The notes under the pieces were generated by a model. That model was given only the letters and a program-made list of their open reading frames with translations. It was not told the origin of the DNA and ran no database searches. This document shows positions 6,340 through 7,186 of a stretch of DNA of 7,186 bases, in pieces (positions within the stretch are counted from its first letter, which is position 1; the number at the start of each line of letters is the position of its first letter). This DNA comes from Flavobacteriaceae bacterium (GTDB taxonomy: Bacteria; Bacteroidota; Bacteroidia; Flavobacteriales; Flavobacteriaceae). Made by a program: the position numbers and the translations under genes. The stretch lies in contig JAUWLK010000138.1 of NCBI GenBank assembly GCA_030613745.1, positions 1 through 7,186 of the forward strand. The letters run 5' to 3'.

Positions 6340-6393
6340 GATAACATCATTGTACTTAGGATTCTTTCAGAATCCTTTCGTAATGACGTTATC
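6340..6393. repeat. Extended two-step hairpin
   Basis: Outer arms at 6340-6351 (GATAACATCATT) and 6382-6393 (AATGACGTTATC) pair at 11 of 12 positions. After a small internal loop, inner arms AGGATTCT (6358-6365) and AGAATCCT (6369-6376) pair perfectly around a TTC loop. The combined fold is far longer than expected by chance and could be a terminator, a recombination site or part of a mobile-element end. No T tract follows, which argues against a classic terminator. Confidence 0.6.
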
Positions 6394-6487
6394 ATATATT
6401 TCTAGTTTTCTTTCTTTTTTAATTTTAATAAAATAAATAATTTAAAAAATAATAAAAAAAATTAATTATAAAATTTATTTCAAAGTG

Positions 6488-6539
6488 TAAGAGTGCAACT
6501 GTGTAAGTAGTTTTAGTATACAATATGGTTGCACTCTTA
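6488..6539. repeat. 12-bp perfect inverted repeat around a 28-bp centre
   Basis: TAAGAGTGCAAC (6488-6499) and GTTGCACTCTTA (6528-6539) are exact reverse complements. GTGTAAG also occurs twice as a direct repeat (6485-6491, 6501-6507), overlapping and following the left arm, and recalls the GTGTAAA of the IS terminal repeats. It could be a stem-loop, a regulator's operator pair, or the joined ends of a deleted element or MITE. Confidence 0.5.
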
Positions 6540-6679
6540 ATTTATAGTTTAATTAATTCTATATAATTAGTCCCCTACTTTTATTTTAAACTTTCTTTTT
6601 ATTATGTATACCAAGTGCCTTTTTTACTACGACAACTTTTTGCCTATGCGTTAAGGAGAGATTTTAGAATAATCCCATT

Positions 6680-6719
6680 TATCCATTATGTGAAATTACC
6701 TCCTTTCACATAATGGATA
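6680..6719. repeat. Perfect 16-bp stem hairpin with loop TTACCTCC
   Basis: Arms at 6680-6695 (starting TATCCATTATG) and 6704-6719 are perfect reverse complements around the 8-nt loop TTACCTCC (6696-6703). The loop carries TACCTCC, the complement of the GGAGGTA motif repeated at 6775-6781 and 6905-6911. Loop plus stem reads ACCTCCTTTC on the plus strand, the same ten bases as the 3' tail of bacterial 16S rRNA; the minus strand reads as a perfect Shine-Dalgarno. Function unknown. Confidence 0.75.
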
Positions 6720-6911
6720 TTTAGTATTTACACTTTCACACATCAAATACCCCATACCTCAAATGAATTGAAGTGGAGGTAGTACAATGGACTACAATTA
6801 AAACTCCAAACCTCATATCAAACAGAACCCAAACCTCAAAGAACAATACCTCAATGTGATGTGTGCCCTCATAGAAGAATAAGGTGGTAGTATAATCCTA
6901 ATGTGGAGGTA
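6698..6911. repeat. Cluster of GAGGT-type motifs in both orientations
   Basis: Minus-strand copies of a TTGAGGT(A/T)TGG-like motif are centred on ACCTC at 6756-6760, 6810-6814, 6833-6837 and 6848-6852, plus the hairpin loop at 6698-6702. Plus-strand copies are GTGGAGGTA at 6773-6781 and 6903-6911, and the related GGTGGTAGTATAAT at 6883-6896, which matches 6775-6788 at 12 of 14 positions. A further inverted pair, CACACATCA (6737-6745) and TGATGTGTG (6857-6865), encloses most of the minus-oriented copies. Spacing is irregular, unlike classic iterons, but the number of copies in about 215 bp is striking. Confidence 0.6.
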
Positions 6912-7071
6912 TGACTAATAAAAACACAATAAAGTAAGTTCAAAACAATTAATTTAAAGGTGAATACAAACGGTCTAGTATCACTTCTTTTAAGATATAA
7001 TAAATAATACTCTAATAATTGAAAGAGTAAACTAACTTATGTCATGGAATTATAAATAGTTAAGTGTTAAA

Positions 7072-7103
7072 TTTGCTATCTATATTAGATTGATATATAT
7101 TTG
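7072..7103 (+). promoter_or_regulatory. Full-consensus Bacteroidota promoter driving a structured RNA
   Basis: TTTG at 7072-7075, a 20-bp spacer, and TATATTTG at 7096-7103 match the Bacteroidota vegetative consensus TTTG-N19-21-TAnnTTTG exactly. It is the best promoter in the window. The start point should fall near 7108-7112, so the transcript begins just before the structured element at 7117. Confidence 0.7.
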
Positions 7104-7116
7104 TAAAGTAACAACA

Positions 7117-7186
7117 GAATCTATAGAGACTGAAAACAGTCAGCAACCTCTAGACAAAACTAAAAGGTGCTTCAAAGATTCGGCTA
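7117..7186 (+). ncRNA. Candidate structured leader RNA or riboswitch, SAM-I-clan-like core, cut by the window edge
   Basis: Directly after the promoter, GAATCT (7117-7122) pairs with AGATTC (7176-7181) to close a small multi-stem fold. Inside lie a perfect hairpin, GACTG (7128-7132) with CAGTC (7137-7141) around AAAA, and a second stem formed by AGCAACCT (7142-7149) and AGGTGCT (7165-7171). A GCAACC...GGTGC pair in this arrangement, after a first hairpin and inside a closing stem, is the hallmark of the SAM-I/SAM-IV riboswitch clan. The usual S-box kink-turn and GATGAAACCC-type segments are not seen, and the first hairpin is unusually short. The regulated gene would lie beyond the window. The stems are seen; the riboswitch identity is a guess. 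Confidence 0.35.

Larger units (their letters stand above)
6302..7186. other. 885-bp stretch without a credible protein gene, rich in inverted repeats and short motifs
   Basis: No open frame here has family-like sequence; stops are frequent in all frames on both strands and the longest frames are low-complexity. From left to right it holds two adjacent hairpins (6325-6393), a poly-A/T tract (about 6410-6480), a 12-bp inverted repeat (6488-6539), a stretch with nothing recognised (6540-6679), a perfect hairpin (6680-6719), a cluster of GAGGT-type motifs (6698-6911), another unremarkable AT-rich stretch (6912-7071), and a promoter with a structured RNA (7072 to the edge). Base composition shifts at 6740-6910, where the plus strand becomes C- and A-rich. 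Confidence 0.75.

Noticed and set aside
6340..6393. Integron attC site
   Set aside because: GATAAC...GTTATC does not fit the RYYYAAC/GTTRRRY core and no integrase or cassette array is present.
6236..6436. A 66-codon plus-strand open frame over the IS right end
   Set aside because: It crosses the IS terminal repeat and two hairpins, has no start context and its translation is a low-complexity hydrophobic run.
6651..6686. Eleven-codon minus-strand frame (MDKWDYSKISP) with a GGAGGT in the hairpin loop upstream
   Set aside because: Start codon is buried in a 16-bp stem, the spacing of 11 nt is long, and Bacteroidota seldom use Shine-Dalgarno; too short to support alone.
6775..6801. GGAGGT followed by ATG and a four-codon frame (MDYN), possible leader peptide
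   Set aside because: Four codons and a motif that is part of a repeated family; nothing marks it as translated.
6737..6911. CRISPR array
   Set aside because: The repeated units are only 6-14 bp, in both orientations, at irregular spacing, with no cas gene.
7007..7029. TACTCT/AGAGTA inverted repeat
   Set aside because: Six pairs with a 10-nt loop in AT-rich DNA is within chance.

Overview
The window is strongly AT-rich and looks like chromosome or accessory DNA of a member of the Bacteroidota, probably a flavobacterium-like lineage. Support: starts lack Shine-Dalgarno sequences but have A-rich leaders, TAnnTTTG -7 promoter boxes recur (TATATTTG at 3110, 4086 and 7096), the metal/drug efflux adaptor is a lipoprotein, and a CCCGAT...ATCGGG hairpin of a type I remember from this phylum lies between convergent genes. 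Genus cannot be fixed from sequence alone.

Layout. 1-1674: the 3' end of an RND efflux operon (C-terminal part of a TolC/CusC-type outer-membrane domain, possibly the tail of a CusA-TolC fusion) followed 10 bp later by its CusB/HlyD-type membrane-fusion lipoprotein. 1675-1744: convergent gap with a GC-rich hairpin. 1745-2989 (minus): a YbdG-like MscS-family mechanosensitive channel. 2990-3150: divergent promoter region. 3151-4002: an ATP-cone / Mrr-like PD-(D/E)XK nuclease fusion protein. 4154-4879: an NAD(P)-binding Rossmann protein flanked by a short inverted repeat. 4927-6301: a complete, apparently intact IS256-family insertion sequence with 25-bp imperfect terminal inverted repeats, an intact DDE transposase on the minus strand and an unusual foldback leader; no target duplication is visible. 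6302-7186: 885 bp with no credible protein gene but dense in structure: two adjacent hairpins, a 12-bp inverted repeat, a perfect 16-bp-stem hairpin whose loop carries TACCTCC, a cluster of at least seven further GGTGGT/GAGGT-type motifs in both orientations, and at the right edge a full-consensus promoter driving a short structured RNA that runs off the window.

How the parts relate: the efflux genes form one system (inner-membrane pump off the left edge, adaptor and outer-membrane channel here). The channel, nuclease and Rossmann protein are each likely monocistronic and no shared pathway is evident. The most unexplained sequence is 6325-7186: the GAGGT motif cluster with its hairpin, and the promoter-driven RNA whose GCAACCT...AGGTGC core resembles the SAM-I clan of riboswitches without matching the textbook S-box.
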